Part shown: piece by piece, positions 26,061 through 36,743 of the stretch
Position numbering within the stretch: position 1 is the first letter of the stretch
Layout: every line of letters begins with the position of its first letter
From: Cocos nucifera
Lineage: Eukaryota > Streptophyta > Magnoliopsida > Arecales > Arecaceae
Length of the DNA stretch: 64,000 nucleotides
Reading direction: 5' to 3'
Assembly (NCBI GenBank): GCA_006176705.1
Contig: QRFJ01000295.1
Span: forward strand, 724,001-788,000
Position numbers and translations under genes: made by a program
The notes under the pieces: generated by a model
Database searches by the model: none
Told to the model about the DNA's origin: nothing
The model's input: the letters and a program-made list of their open reading frames with translations, nothing else

Positions 26061-26445
26061 GATTTTTTTTAAAATTATTTTCAAGAAAAAAAATATATAT
26101 ATAAAGTCTCAGTCGCCTGCCGGCCGCTTGTTCAAAACGATCGAATAACTAAACACCCGCTTAAGGAGACTTAGCTACGACTCCCGCCGGCACAAAAAAA
26201 CGCTAAAGAATCCTGGTACGCTTAGGAGAACAAAGAGAGGGGGAGTCCAGAGAAGAAAGGTCGAGATTGGGGCGTACAACGACTGAGACTCCACAACGCC
26301 CGCGGCGGGTTTGGTTTGCGGGATGGGTGGGAATAACAAAGAAGATGGCAGAATTTTTACCCGCCATTATCACCACCGTCGCCTCATCGTCATCACCGCC
26401 TTTCCCGGTCCGAGGCGGAGGGGGGCACGGGAGCCCCAACCTCTC

Positions 26446-26472
26446 TTTAACTCTAACTCTAACTCTAACTCT
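26446..26472. repeat. Short telomere-like CTCTAA repeat
   Basis: Four tandem copies of the hexamer AACTCT/CTCTAA lie about 150 bp before the likely transcription start of the INO80B homologue. The plant telomere unit is CCCTAAA, so this is only telomere-like and may be a plain microsatellite. Confidence 0.7.
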
Positions 26473-26615
26473 TAATCCAGATGATCGTTTGTATACCAAT
26501 TCCACTCCGAGTCCAGAACCATTGCTCCCGAATAAAATCCCCCTTTGACTCAAACTCGTCGCCTTCATAGCTTCTCTCTCCGTTCCTTGGAAACGCGTCT
26601 GGAGAGCAGATGACC

Positions 26616-26634
26616 TAGGGTTTTTTATTGGGCC
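26616..26634 (+). promoter_or_regulatory. telo-box plus site II motif upstream of INO80B homologue
   Basis: TAGGGTTTT (26616-26624) is followed at 26629 by TGGGCC. Pairs of telo-box and site II (TGGGCY) elements are known from promoters of plant housekeeping and growth-related genes. Both lie in or just before the non-coding first exon, whose donor AAG|GTAAGG is at 26640/26641. Confidence 0.55.
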
Positions 26635-26640
26635 GCGAAG

Positions 26641-27231
26641 GTAAGGTTGTTCTCCTTCTGTTTCGTTGGTTTTCTTGACTGTTTGGCTGTTTGGATGAGG
26701 AACAGTTTCTCTTGTTGTTTTTCGTCTTATGATCTGGATTGTGTTCCTCTCTCTTGGACAGCGATGCGTGCTCTGAATTTGTTGGGAGTAATTTTGCTAA
26801 GAAAAAAAAAAAGACGGGATTTTCTTCTGGACTTGGTGAGTTTTACTCGGTTCGGGTCAAACGTTTCCTTTAAATGGGTTTTGAAGTAGATTTTCTCAAT
26901 AGCCGGAAAATTTTAATTTTCTTCCCCAGGTGCATGTCATAATTTTAATTGGTTTTCCGGGTTCAGCTTGTGATTCTTTTTTTTTTTTTTGGGCTACATT
27001 CTTTGTTTTTGTTACACTTGTTGATTGTTTTTTTTTTTTTTAAATTATGGAATTTTCCTCGATTTATAGACGAGTTGGTTTTCCGGGTTTAGCTTTTGAT
27101 TTTGCTTCCTTTTTTTAACTACATTCTTTGTTTTTTTGTTCCACTTATTAATTAGTTTTTTTTTAATGGAATTTTCTTCGATTTACAGATGAGCGGGAAT
27201 GAGTTTTGAGATCTTGTTTGTGATTGTGTAG
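26641..27231 (+). other. Intron in the 5' UTR of the INO80B homologue, with internal duplication
   Basis: The donor GTAAGG at 26641 and the acceptor TGTGTAG ending at 27231 place a 591 bp intron between a non-coding exon and the ATG exon. Within it, a ~120 bp segment is duplicated in tandem: GGTTTTCCGGGTT at about 26950 and again at 27079, each followed by CTACATTCTTTG and TCGATTTA. A second possible acceptor follows the second copy at 27188. Confidence 0.65.
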
Positions 27232-27246
27232 GTTGAAATCTTCTCA

Positions 27247-29811
27247 ATGAAAGGTTTTGGGGTTTCTGGAAATTCTTTTGCAAAGAAACGGACTGCAAGG
27301 CGGCGTCGGCTGGACCTCCAATTCACACTGGAGGCTCGTGCTCGTGATGCCTCACCTCCCTCATCCACACCATCTTCAGATAATGCTAGCAAGCTCTCTC
27401 CTGCAGGCCCCGATGTCTCCTTCTGGAGGAAAGAATTTAATGTGAACAGCTCTGCCCCAAGGATTGCATCAATTAACAAGATTGAAGGCTTGGCTGCCCC
27501 GAAAAAGCTAAAGAAAGATGATGAAAAGTTTGGAGATCTTGAAGGGCTCTATCGAGATGGTAGTTCGAAAGGTGGTTTGTCTGGAAATTCCAATCACAGG
27601 AGAAGTGGGTCTGAGCTGAAGAGATGCAGCGAAGATGCCCTTGCTCCAGCTAACTGGAAGGGTGCAAGCAAGGTTACAGATAACTCCAAAATTCCATCAA
27701 GATCCACTGGTAGCAATGCTGGCAAGAGTGGTGATGATAGAAATAATGTGGGTCAGTCAATTGGAACTGCCAATGGATCAGCTGATAACAAGCTGAAAAA
27801 AGTGAAGCTCACTGTTGGTGGAGTCACCCGCACCATTCATGCGAAATCAAATTTATCGAACGAGAAGAGTGGCTCATCATCTGCGAAGCCTTCATGTTCT
27901 TCAGATGCTTCCCGGCGTCGGCTGAAGCTAATTCTTCTGGTACTGCACTTGTTGTTCTGTTGAATACTAGAATACTTTTGGTCCAAGAAGATGAACCAGA
28001 AGTATATTTGGCTTCTTTCGGTTTTTTTGAGCAGCATCCTGAGGTTAAGTTGATTGAATGAATATATTTCTGTTCTGCTTGAAGTAATAGCATGGATGGT
28101 TTCTGCTTACTTGGAGATCATGCATTAAGTATAATGACAAAATGTTGACTTTTTCCTGCTTCAGGATACGTCAGATGATGACCATCCTCCACCTGAAAAA
28201 GGAAATGGCTTGCAAGGAGCTCCACAGAAGGATTTTGGTGGTGGAGTCATTTCTTATGGGGCAAAGGATAATTCAGGAGCCAAGGCGGGAGAAGAAAGCC
28301 TGTCTGGAAAGCAAATGGACTTGCCACGGGGCAAACCCTTCTCTGAGCCTGTTTGCGAAAGCAAGAGGGCGCCCAAGCGACGAGCGTTAGATGGTGAATC
28401 TGATGATGGTAATGAAGATGATGAGATAGGCTATCTTGAGAGACTCAAAACCTCTAAGGTGAGCCCAGATTACAGTGGTGAGCATGAAGATGATGGAGAG
28501 GAGGATGTTAAGAATGAGAAAGTTTATAAGGTATATAAAAGTAGGAAAAGTGCATATCATGTGGATGAGGACTATGGTTTGTCTCGATCAAACAAGGACA
28601 GCAAAAGGAAATCGAGAGCTGTGAGGGAATCTGATGACAGAGATTATGTTGGAGATGAAGAACCTGGTTCTGGTGATGGGCCAGACGGCAAGGGAAAGAA
28701 ACACAAGAAGGAACCTGTAGATTCATCGATGGTTGCCAGATCTGAACCTCTTACCACTCGTCAGCGAGTCCGTCAATTAGGCAAAGGTGCTGGTGAGAGT
28801 TTGATCGAGTTCCCTGATGGGCTACCTGCTTCAACTCCAAGAAGTACGCACTTGGAATTCATGTCTGCAGTTCATTCATCAAATGAGCTTTGGATATTTG
28901 ATATAATATTGTGTCTATATCTACATTTTGATTACAGAACAAAAAAAGCAGCTGTCAGAAGAAGAGCAGCATGCAAAGAAAGCTGAGGCCGCCCAGAGGC
29001 GTAGAATGCAAGTTGAGAAGGCAGCTAGGGAATCTGAGGTTCATCTGCTCTTTCCTGTTCTAGGATTTCTTTCCATTTATGGACTTGCATCCTTTTGTAA
29101 TGAAAAATTACTTAACTGATTATAATATTGCAGGCTGAGGCAATAAGGAAAATATTGGGCCAGGATTCCAACAGGAAGAAAAAAGAAGAGAAGATTCGAA
29201 AGGAGCGCGAAGAAATGGCACTGGTAAACAAACCGTGCGTACTGATGCTATCATTTTGCTTCTCTGTTAATTCATTAGCCTATACTTACCTTTTGAACCT
29301 ATTGCTTTACTCAGCAGAAGGCTGCTGAATCTTTAACATTGGCATCAAACTCCATCAGATGGGTTATGGGACCATCCGGCACGGTTGTTACATTTGGTGA
29401 TGATGTAGGTCTCCCAAGTATATTCGACTCCAAGCAATGCAGGTGAAGATCTAATCTTCCGCTGAAGTTTCTAAAACCTTGTTTCATCTGATGCCCATTT
29501 TCTGCTTTAAATTTGCATACTTCTATATTTATCAGTTTATGTATATTGCTAGTCATCCATGCACAAGAAGTGATAATTTTATGTTTGCCCTTCCTTTTAT
29601 TCTACCTTGGTTATTCTTTGACATGTGCTGTTAGCTAATAGCTTTTTGGGTTGTTTTGCTCCATAGTTATCCACCTCCGCGAGAGAAATGTGCCGCCCCA
29701 TCATGTACAAATGCATACAAATACAGGGATTCCCAATCGAATCTTCCACTGTGCAGTCTGCAATGCTACAAAGCAATTAAAGAACGCGCTCAGCCTGTAT
29801 CAACATGTTGA
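27247..29811 (+). CDS. INO80B: INO80 complex subunit B (Ies2-like), PAPA-1 and HIT zinc finger, 611 aa
   Basis: Coding exons: 27247-27939, 28165-28843, 28938-29038, 29134-29223, 29315-29442, 29667-29811 (1836 nt, all GT-AG, phases consistent). The first ~450 residues are Ser/Lys/Asp-rich and look disordered, with acidic patches such as GESDDGNEDDEIGYLERL. Residues about 458-540 form the PAPA-1-like block (LSEEEQHAKKAEAAQRRRMQ, AIRKILGQDSNRKKKEEK). The C-terminus holds a HIT-type zinc finger with Cys563, 572, 577, 593 and 597. In yeast and animals this subunit supports the ATPase activity of the INO80 nucleosome remodeller; a nuclear chromatin role is expected here. The fifth exon acceptor is ambiguous by one codon (CAGCAG). 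Confidence 0.93.
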
Positions 29812-30175
29812 TGTCTTCCTCATTCATGCATTTTTTGGTCTTAGGAGAAGCGGGTATTCCTGCGGTTACCCTGAAGTTGGTTTATTTTTTTGAGCTTATT
29901 TAATCAAACATTGGGATAAAGGTATGTATATGGCTTTGGCCTTATGAAAATGAACAAGTAATCAGCTTATTTAGTCTGACAAAAACGTGCTGTCTTACTG
30001 CTCGTATTTGTTTCCATGAGTTTTGATGGGAGGTGCAAGTGATAATCAATTCGGTTCTATTGAAATTTATCAAGTTGGAGGTTGCGTGCCCAGAACGTGG
30101 AAAACAACTCGTCCTTTGCCCCATAGCCCCACCTAACCAGTATATACTGGCTCCCATCTCTCCCCTGACGCCGCT

Positions 30176-30221
<46 letters not shown>

Positions 30222-30253
30222 CCTAGCTCTTAACTGTTTTTCTACTTATCCTG
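29812..30253. other. 3' flank of INO80B homologue
   Basis: Probable 3' UTR followed by intergenic DNA. It contains the CT microsatellite described separately and no further coding segment that I can support. Confidence 0.4.
30175..30219. repeat. CT microsatellite
   Basis: About 20 CT units, interrupted once near the left end by CCC. Confidence 0.9.
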
Positions 30254-30632
30254 TATTTGGTTGGGGTCATGAGAGGAAAGATGGATGAGATTGAAAGGAT
30301 GGATGGCCTTCATCCATCGTTTGGTTCAAAAAATTACAGAGAGAATTGATGAAAAAATAAGATTCTCCATCCATCCTGATCCATTAATTTACATCCTTCT
30401 AAATTGGAAGGATGAAGAAAGGATGAATGAAACATTGATGAATGGATTTTTGCATGGATAAAATTATCCCTCATTAATTTTTTTTGATAAAATTATAATA
30501 TTTCTTCACATTTTCATTCATATAATTTTTATATATACTATTAAATTTTATTACTAATTATTTTAATTTGAGTACATAATTTTGATAATTATAATTAAAT
30601 AATTAGAATTATCTTTAATTTTTTATTTTATT

Positions 30633-31724
30633 TATTGGTGCAGAATTTGGTCGATGTCGGATCGAGGTAGAGTGGAAGAAGAAGAGATCGCCGTCGGTGA
30701 CCTACAAACAAAGTCTCGTTTGGAGTCGATGGTGGTGGATCCGGCAGGATCCTCCGACGATCAAGTCAGCTCTACTGGCCAACAAAAATGGAGTGCTCGA
30801 AAAAGAGATCAGCAGAATTTCGAAAAGAAGAAGAGAGTTTAAAAAAAACGTATCTGGAGAGTCCTTTTTATAGATGGAGTCCGAAGCAGACTAATAGTGA
30901 TAACTGTAGCTATCCGGTAGCTGGCCACTAGGAGCCGCGTAGGATTTGTCACGGAGAGGAGCGCCGTCTGTAGCAAACTGATAGTGACAGTCGTAGCCAT
31001 CCGGTAGCTGACCGCATGAGAGAGGCACTGTCCATAGCAGACTAATAGTGACAGCCATAGCCATCCAGTACTGAGCTGCTCGGGGTCACATGGAGGGGTG
31101 AAGAGTTTTGTCGTATGTCAATTTCAGAGGAGTTCGAACTCCAAAAGGGAATACGGCTAGAGGGGATGATCCAAAAGGAATGCTACTTGAAATCTGGAAG
31201 TAATCTGCTAGAAAAATTTGGATGGAGTTCGATTGATGGAGAAGTTTAGAAAGAGTCCGACTGGTAGAGAAGCTCAGCTGAATGAGAAGTTCGGCTCCTG
31301 AAGGAATCCATCTGAAGGAGAAGTCCGAAGGGGATTCGACTCCTGGAGGAATTCAATTGAAGGAGAAGTTTGGAAGGGGTTTGGCTCCTGAAGGAATCCG
31401 ACTGAAGAAGAAGTCCGGAGGGGGTTCGGCTCTTGAAGAAATTTGACTGAAGAAAAAATTTGGAAGGAGTTCGGCCACTGGAGGAGTTCAGCCGCTGAAG
31501 GAGTTAGGCTGGGGTTTCGGCCGCTGAAGGAGTTCGACCGTTGGAGGAGTTAAGCTGGGGTTCGGCCGCTGAAGGAGTTCGGCTAAGGTTTGATTATTGG
31601 AAGAGTCCGGCTGGGGTCCGATCGCTGGAGGAAGAATTTTTGATCGAAGCTCTTCCATGATTATCAGCTGCATTAGGCTAAGCATCAGACTGGACTTCGA
31701 TGGGAGCGGGATTTATCCCTAATA
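30633..31724 (-). repeat. 3' LTR (left copy) of the gag-only element
   Basis: It matches 35548-36743 from the shared GTGCAGAAT start, through AGCAGACT.ATAGTGACAGCC, to TTTATCCCTAATA. It contains its own internal repeats: about three copies of an ~85-100 bp block (30885-31090) and about six copies of a ~65 bp GGAGAAGT..GGCTCCTGAAGGAA block (31230-31600). It lacks about 100 bp relative to the right copy. Confidence 0.88.
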
Positions 31725-31741
31725 ATAGTCCCTCCACTTTT
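31725..31741 (-). other. Polypurine tract of the gag-only element
   Basis: On the minus strand AAAAGTGGAGGGACTAT directly precedes the LTR start TATTAGGGATAAA, which is the expected place and composition for the plus-strand primer of reverse transcription. Confidence 0.75.
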
Positions 31742-31789
31742 GAGTTCGAAATTTGAAGGAAGGGAGTACAAAAAAGATGACTACCAAAG

Positions 31790-33460
31790 TTCTTTTTCGG
31801 GCCCTGCATCCGTTGAGATTGAAGCTTGGGGGAGATCTTATATCCTGTCGAGATTGAAGGAGATCTTATCTTCTGTTGAGGTTGAAGCTTTTGGAAGCTC
31901 GGAAGAGATCTTATCTCCGATCGAGGTTGAAAAAGATCTTATCACCTATTGACGTTGAAGCTCGGGGGAGATCTTATCTCCAGCCGAGGTTGAAGAAGAT
32001 CTTATTTTCTGTTGACGTTGAAGCTCAGGAGAGATCTTATCTCCAACCGAGGTTGAAGGAGATCTTATCTCCTGTTGACATTGATGTTGAAGCTCGATGG
32101 AGATCTTATCTCCAGCCGAGGTTGAAGAAGATCTTATCTTCTGTTGACATTGAAGCTCGGAGAAGATCTTATCTTTAGCTGAGGTTGAAGGAGATCTTAT
32201 CTCCTGTTGAGGTTGACGTTGAAGCTCGGAGAAGATCTTATCTCCAGCCGAGGTTGAAGGAGATCTTATCTTCTGTTGATGTTGAAGCTTGGAGAGATCT
32301 TATCTCCAACCAAGGTTGAAGGAATCTTATCTCCTGTTGACGTTGAAGCTCAGGGGAGATCTTATCTCCAGTCGAGGTTGAAGGAGATCTTAACTTCTAT
32401 TGAGATTGACATTGAAGCTCGGGAGAGATCTTATCTTCAGTTGAGGTTGAAGGAGATCTTATCTTTTGTTGATGTTGAAGCTTTGGAAAAGATCTTATCT
32501 TCAGTCGAGATTGAAGGAGATCTTATCTCCTATTGACATTGACGTTAAGGCTCGAGGGAGATCTTATCTCATATTTTTTCTGTTGACGTTGACGTTAAAG
32601 CTCAGGGGAGATCTTATCTCCAACCGAGGTTGAAAGAGATCTTATCTCCTGTTGAGGTTGACGTTGAAGCTCGGAGGAGATCTTATCTCTAGTCGAGGTT
32701 GAAGGAGATCTTATCTCCTATTGATGTTGAAGCTCGAGGGAGATCTTATCTCCAGCCGAGGTTGAAGGAGATCTTATCTTCTATTGACATTGATGTTGAA
32801 GCTCGGAAAAGATCTTATCTCCAGCCGAGGATGAAGGAGATCTTATCTTCTGTTGACGTTGACGTTGAAACTCGGAAGAAATCTTATCTCCAGCTGAGGT
32901 TGAAGGAGATCTTATCTCCTGTTGACGTTGAAGCTCGGGGGAGATTTTATCTCTAGCCAAGGTTGAAGGAGATTTAACTCCTATTGAGGTTGACGTTGAA
33001 GCTCGAAGGAGATCCTATCTTCAACCGAGATTAAAGAAAATCTTATCTCCTATTGACATTGAAGCTCGTTGGAGATCTTATCTCCAACCGAGATTGAAGA
33101 AGATCTTATCTCTAGTCGAGATTGAAGGAGATCTTATCTCCTATTGACGTTGAAGCTTGGAGGAGATCTTATCTCCAACTGAGGTTGAAGGAGATCTTAT
33201 CTCCTGTTGAGGTTGACGTTGAAGCTCGGGGGAGATCTTATCTCTAACGAGGTTGAAGAAGATCTTATCTCTTGTTGACGTTGAAGCTCGGAGGAAATCT
33301 TATTTCTAATCGAAGTTGAAGGAGATCTTATCTCCTGTTGAGGTTGACGTTGAAGCTCGAAGGAGATATTATCTCTAGCCGAGATTGAAGGAGATCTTAT
33401 CCCCTGTTAATGTTCAAGTTTGGGGGAGATCTTATCTCCAACCGAGGTTGAAGGAGCTAT
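31790..33460. repeat. Tandem array of ~25 units, ~66 bp, each with two GGAGAT/ATCTCC dyads
   Basis: The unit runs GTTGAAGCTCGGGGGAGATC, TTATCTCCAGCCGAGGTTGA, AGGAGATCTTATCTCCTGTT, then one or two GACGTT triplet pairs. The core GGAGATCTTATCTCC is an inverted repeat with a 3 bp loop and occurs twice per unit. I counted 25 GTTGAAGCT-type anchors between 31821 and 33411. Unit length varies mainly by a 6 bp GACGTT/GAGGTT insertion. The array is partly open in the plus direction (for example 31876-32178 and 32699-32956), giving LQPRLKEILSPVDVEAR-like repeats; I regard this as fortuitous. Confidence 0.92.
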
Positions 33461-33479
33461 TGTCAGGGCCTCTCTTCTT

Positions 33480-35422
33480 ATCTCGTCTAAAATGAACGAG
33501 GCCTTTGACTTGCTCATGTTAGGATGAGGTTCTCCTCCTATTCCTAACATGGCCATTATTGATTATTTCTTCCCTATCATCACATAGTTTTTGCATCAAG
33601 AATTAATAATATTGAAATAGAGGAGTTTTATTAAAGAAAAATTATTGGTAGTATATCCTCGAATTTTTTGAATTCTAAGGTCGTAAGAGTGTTGTTCCTC
33701 CGAGCTCCTTCTAGCAATAAGTTTCGGGCCAGACGATTTCCTCTATTTCATACTGGCATTTTCAATTTGGAGCAAGCTTCTCCTGGCTTTGAGGCTGAGA
33801 GATGGTGGCTCATCGAAATACTAAGTTCTCTAGAGATAAGTGTTGATGATGTCGAGAGGTGGCCGATCTTCTTGTTGTTCCTCCCTCATTGATGGTAGTT
33901 CTGGCTACTACGGCAGCGCCCTTGGCCAATCTTCTCTCGCTTCGGACCAACGTCTGAGAAATTGATTCAGTCGGCCTCTTCTGATGAGCTCCTCGATTTC
34001 GTCTTGGAAGCTGAATGCATTCTTCAAGTATCATGATGGCCATGGTCACGATGGTAGAGGCAGTACTTGCTTTCGATTGTGCTTGTTTGGGAGAGATCGT
34101 AATTCTTTTGATCTTGGTAGCTGATTCTTAATTTCCATCAGAACTTGAGTTTTAGGAGCATTAAGGGGGCATAATTTGTGGAACCTTTCAGAGGGAAGAA
34201 CTTCTTCGCACCCTTCTATCAGGACTTTTTTGATGATGATGAGCTCGAGGAGGAGTTCGGGCTCACTTACGCTCGGAGAGAGTTCGTGAGCACGGTCGAA
34301 CTTCATTCGGCCCTCCATCAGTGGTAGATTCTATTAGACTCGTCTGCCCACCACTCTCCTGCGGCTTTCGTCATCCTTCAACTTGAAGGCTTCTTCTGCT
34401 CAGGCATATCCCTCAAGCCCGAGCTAGTAGATCGATAAAGTTTCTTGGGGTACTTCTTCTTCAGAGAGAATAATAAATCATTCTTCTGAAGGCCGTCCTT
34501 GAGTGTATGGCCATTGCAACAGACTGATCCAGGTTTCCGGACCTTCAATGCAGTAGTATTAAACTCGGATGACATAAGCTCGAATAGATTTTTCCTCCTT
34601 CTGCTTGATATTCATCAAAAAATTCGAACCTCGATGGGGATGTCGGACTGCTAACAAAATGAGCCATAAACTGATGGCTCATCTGATCAAAGGAAGAAGA
34701 TCGTACCTGACTTTAATATTGAGTATCAATTTCTTGCTGCTTTCCTTTAAGGTAGATAGAAAAAGCTCGGCATAAGATGGCATCTGGTGTGCGCCATGGA
34801 GCAGCATCATGAGTCCAAAAGGCTTTCAGATGATCGATTCAGATCAGAGGTTCCATCATAGCTTTTCAAATTGGGAGAGCTTGAAGTTTGGACGAATGGG
34901 CTCTTGCATAATTCGAAGAGAGAAAGGAGGATCGGTGCAGACGTCATCATGGTGAATCGGGATGATGTGGTGGAGTTTCTCAATCCATCGATCCATCTTT
35001 CATAGTTTTTGATCGAGGACGTCATCTCGATCGCAGATCTTGGAAGGCTTTTTGACTGTGGATGGAGAAGGATCCTTTCAGAGAAGAATCATGATCCAAG
35101 CAAGGATCCTCTGCTCTCTATTTTTTCTTCAGGAGGGCGACGGGTATGCTAGCCCAAGTGCTCCTTCCTTGGGATCAATTTCTGACATCCCGATGGTAGG
35201 ATTTTCTGATGGAACCATCATCGAAGGCTGTCCACATGGCCTGCACCATTTTGGTGAGGCTCTGAATTCCACTGCATCAGCAAGTTAAACTGCTCTGCAT
35301 CTACCATGGGCCGTTGGTGGAGGAGATTGAAGCATCGATGATGGAGCAGGGACAGACGGATCTAGCTCAGATCTGACGATAGAAGCGGTAGATCTCTAGG
35401 ATAGTCACCTTTTTGGAGGCAT
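33480..35422 (-). pseudogene. gag relic of the gag-only LTR element
   Basis: On the minus strand an ATG at 35422 (MPPKR) matches the gag start of the Tat-type element in the same window (MAPKK). Further on, the reading at 34807-35025 gives PFVQTSSSPNLKSYDGTSDL, the gag core entry block. Near 34025-34060 the strand encodes YHRDHGHHD, the counterpart of FYHRDHGHDAED in the other element. Stops and frame changes lie between these blocks. After the YHRDHGH block there is only about 550 bp before the tandem array, leaving no room for pol. Confidence 0.8.
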
Positions 35423-35531
35423 TTTTGAGATTGAGGGAGAGGATGGAGATGAACCTTGAAGAAGAAAGATCCACAGGTCGATTGGACACTCCTTTTAAGA
35501 AAAAGGGTACCTTAAAAATAGAGGGTCCTTC

Positions 35532-35545
35532 CTCTAGCGCCAATC
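35532..35545 (-). other. Primer-binding-site-like motif of the gag-only element
   Basis: GATTGGCGCTAGAG on the minus strand lies 2 bases after the LTR end and is identical to the motif at 5758-5771 in the Tat-type element. The shared motif suggests both use the same tRNA primer and are related. Confidence 0.6.
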
Positions 35546-35547
35546 CT

Positions 35548-36743
35548 TGTTGGTGCAGAATCTGATTGACGTCGGACCGAGGTGGAGTGGAGGAAGAAGA
35601 GGTCGCCGTCGGTGATCTACAAAATAAAGTTTCATCTGGAGTCGATGGTGGTGGCTCCGGTAGGATCCTTCGATGATCAAGTCAGCTCTTCTGGCCAATA
35701 GAAATAGAGTGCCATAGAAAAGAGTTCAACAGAGTTTCGAAAAGAAAAAAAGAGCTTAGAGAAAACGTATCTGAAGGATTACTTTTATAGATGGAGCCTG
35801 AAGCAGACTGATAGTGACAGCCATAGCCATCTGGTAGCTGGCCGCTAGGGGCCGCATAGGATTTATCACAGAGAGGGATGCCGTCTGTAGCAGACTGATA
35901 GTGACAGCCATAGCTATCGATAGTTGGCCGCTTGAGGCCGCATGAGAGAGGTGCCGCCCGCAGCAGACTGATAGTGAAAGCCATAGCCATTCGATACTGA
36001 GCCGCTCGGAGCCATGTGAAGGGGTGAAGAGTTTTGTCGTATGTCAATTTCAGAGAAGTTCAGACTTCTAAAGAAAATATGGCTAGAGGAGATCATCCGA
36101 AAGAAATGCTACTTAAAATCTGAAAGTAATCTGTTGAAAAAATTCGAATAGAGTTTGACTGATGGAGAAGTTTAAAAGGAGTTCGACTGATGGAGAAGCT
36201 CGACTGAAAGATAACATCGAAAGGTGTTCGGCTCCTTGAGAAATTCGATTGAAGAAGAAGTTCGAAAGAAGTTCGGCTCCTGAAGGAATCCGATTGAAGG
36301 AAAAGTTCGAAGGAGGTTCGACTCTTGGAGGAATCTGATTGAAGGAGAAGTCCAGAAGGAGTTTGGCTCCTAGAGAAATTTGATTGAAGGAAAAGTCTGA
36401 AAGGAGTTTGACTCCTGAAGAAATTTGACTGAAGAAAAAATATGGAAGGAGTTCAGCCATTGGAGGAGTTCAGTCACTGAAGGAGTTAGACTGGGGTTCG
36501 GCCGTTGAAGGAGTTCGGCTAATTCGAGCCGTTGGAGGAGTTTAGACTGGAATTTGGTTGCTGAGGAGTTAGACTGAGATTTGGTCGTTGAAGGAGTTCG
36601 ACTAAGGTTCGACCGTTGGAGGAGTTCGACTGAGGTCCGACCGGTGAAGAAAGAATTTTCGATTGAAGCTCTTCCGTGATTACTAGTTGTATTAGGCTAA
36701 GCATCAGGCTGAACTTCGATGGGAGCGAAATTTATCTCCAACA
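35548..36743 (-). repeat. 5' LTR (right copy) of the gag-only element
   Basis: 1196 bp with intact TGTTGG...CCAACA ends. It is co-linear with the left LTR apart from small gaps and one or two extra internal repeat units. The many point differences from the left copy point to an old insertion; I have not calculated a divergence. Confidence 0.88.

Larger units (their letters stand above)
30633..36743 (-). mobile_element. Gag-only LTR retrotransposon (TR-GAG-like) with palindromic tandem array
   Basis: Two similar direct repeats (30633-31724 and 35548-36743) bound 3.8 kb of internal DNA. The right copy ends in perfect TGTTGG/CCAACA; the left copy has decayed TATTGG/CTAATA. Flanks are TTATT and TTACT, a 5 bp target duplication with one mismatch. 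On the minus strand the order is LTR, primer-binding-site-like motif, gag relic, tandem array, polypurine tract, LTR. No RT, RNase H or integrase motif is visible. Gag-bearing elements without pol are known in plants as TR-GAG elements; they would need enzymes from another element. Multiple stops suggest this copy is old. Confidence 0.85.

Noticed and set aside
26446..26472. Interstitial telomere repeat
   Set aside because: The unit is CTCTAA, not the plant CCCTAAA, and there are only four copies.
26203..26568. Overlapping open readings on both strands (121 and 93 codons) upstream of the INO80B homologue
   Set aside because: They arise from GC-rich promoter DNA and the CTCTAA microsatellite (LTLTLTL / VRVRVRV); no domain evidence on either strand.
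27183..27479. 98-codon antisense reading over INO80B exon 1
   Set aside because: It is a shadow of the coding exon; the plus-strand reading is supported by splice phases and family motifs.
31876..32956. Open readings encoding LKEILSPVDVEARGRSYLQP repeats
   Set aside because: They follow the tandem array, whose unit is often a multiple of three; interrupted by stops, and opposite to the element's gag strand.
31790..33460. CRISPR array
   Set aside because: Regular repeats with dyads look superficially similar, but the 'spacers' are themselves repeated and the host is a plant.
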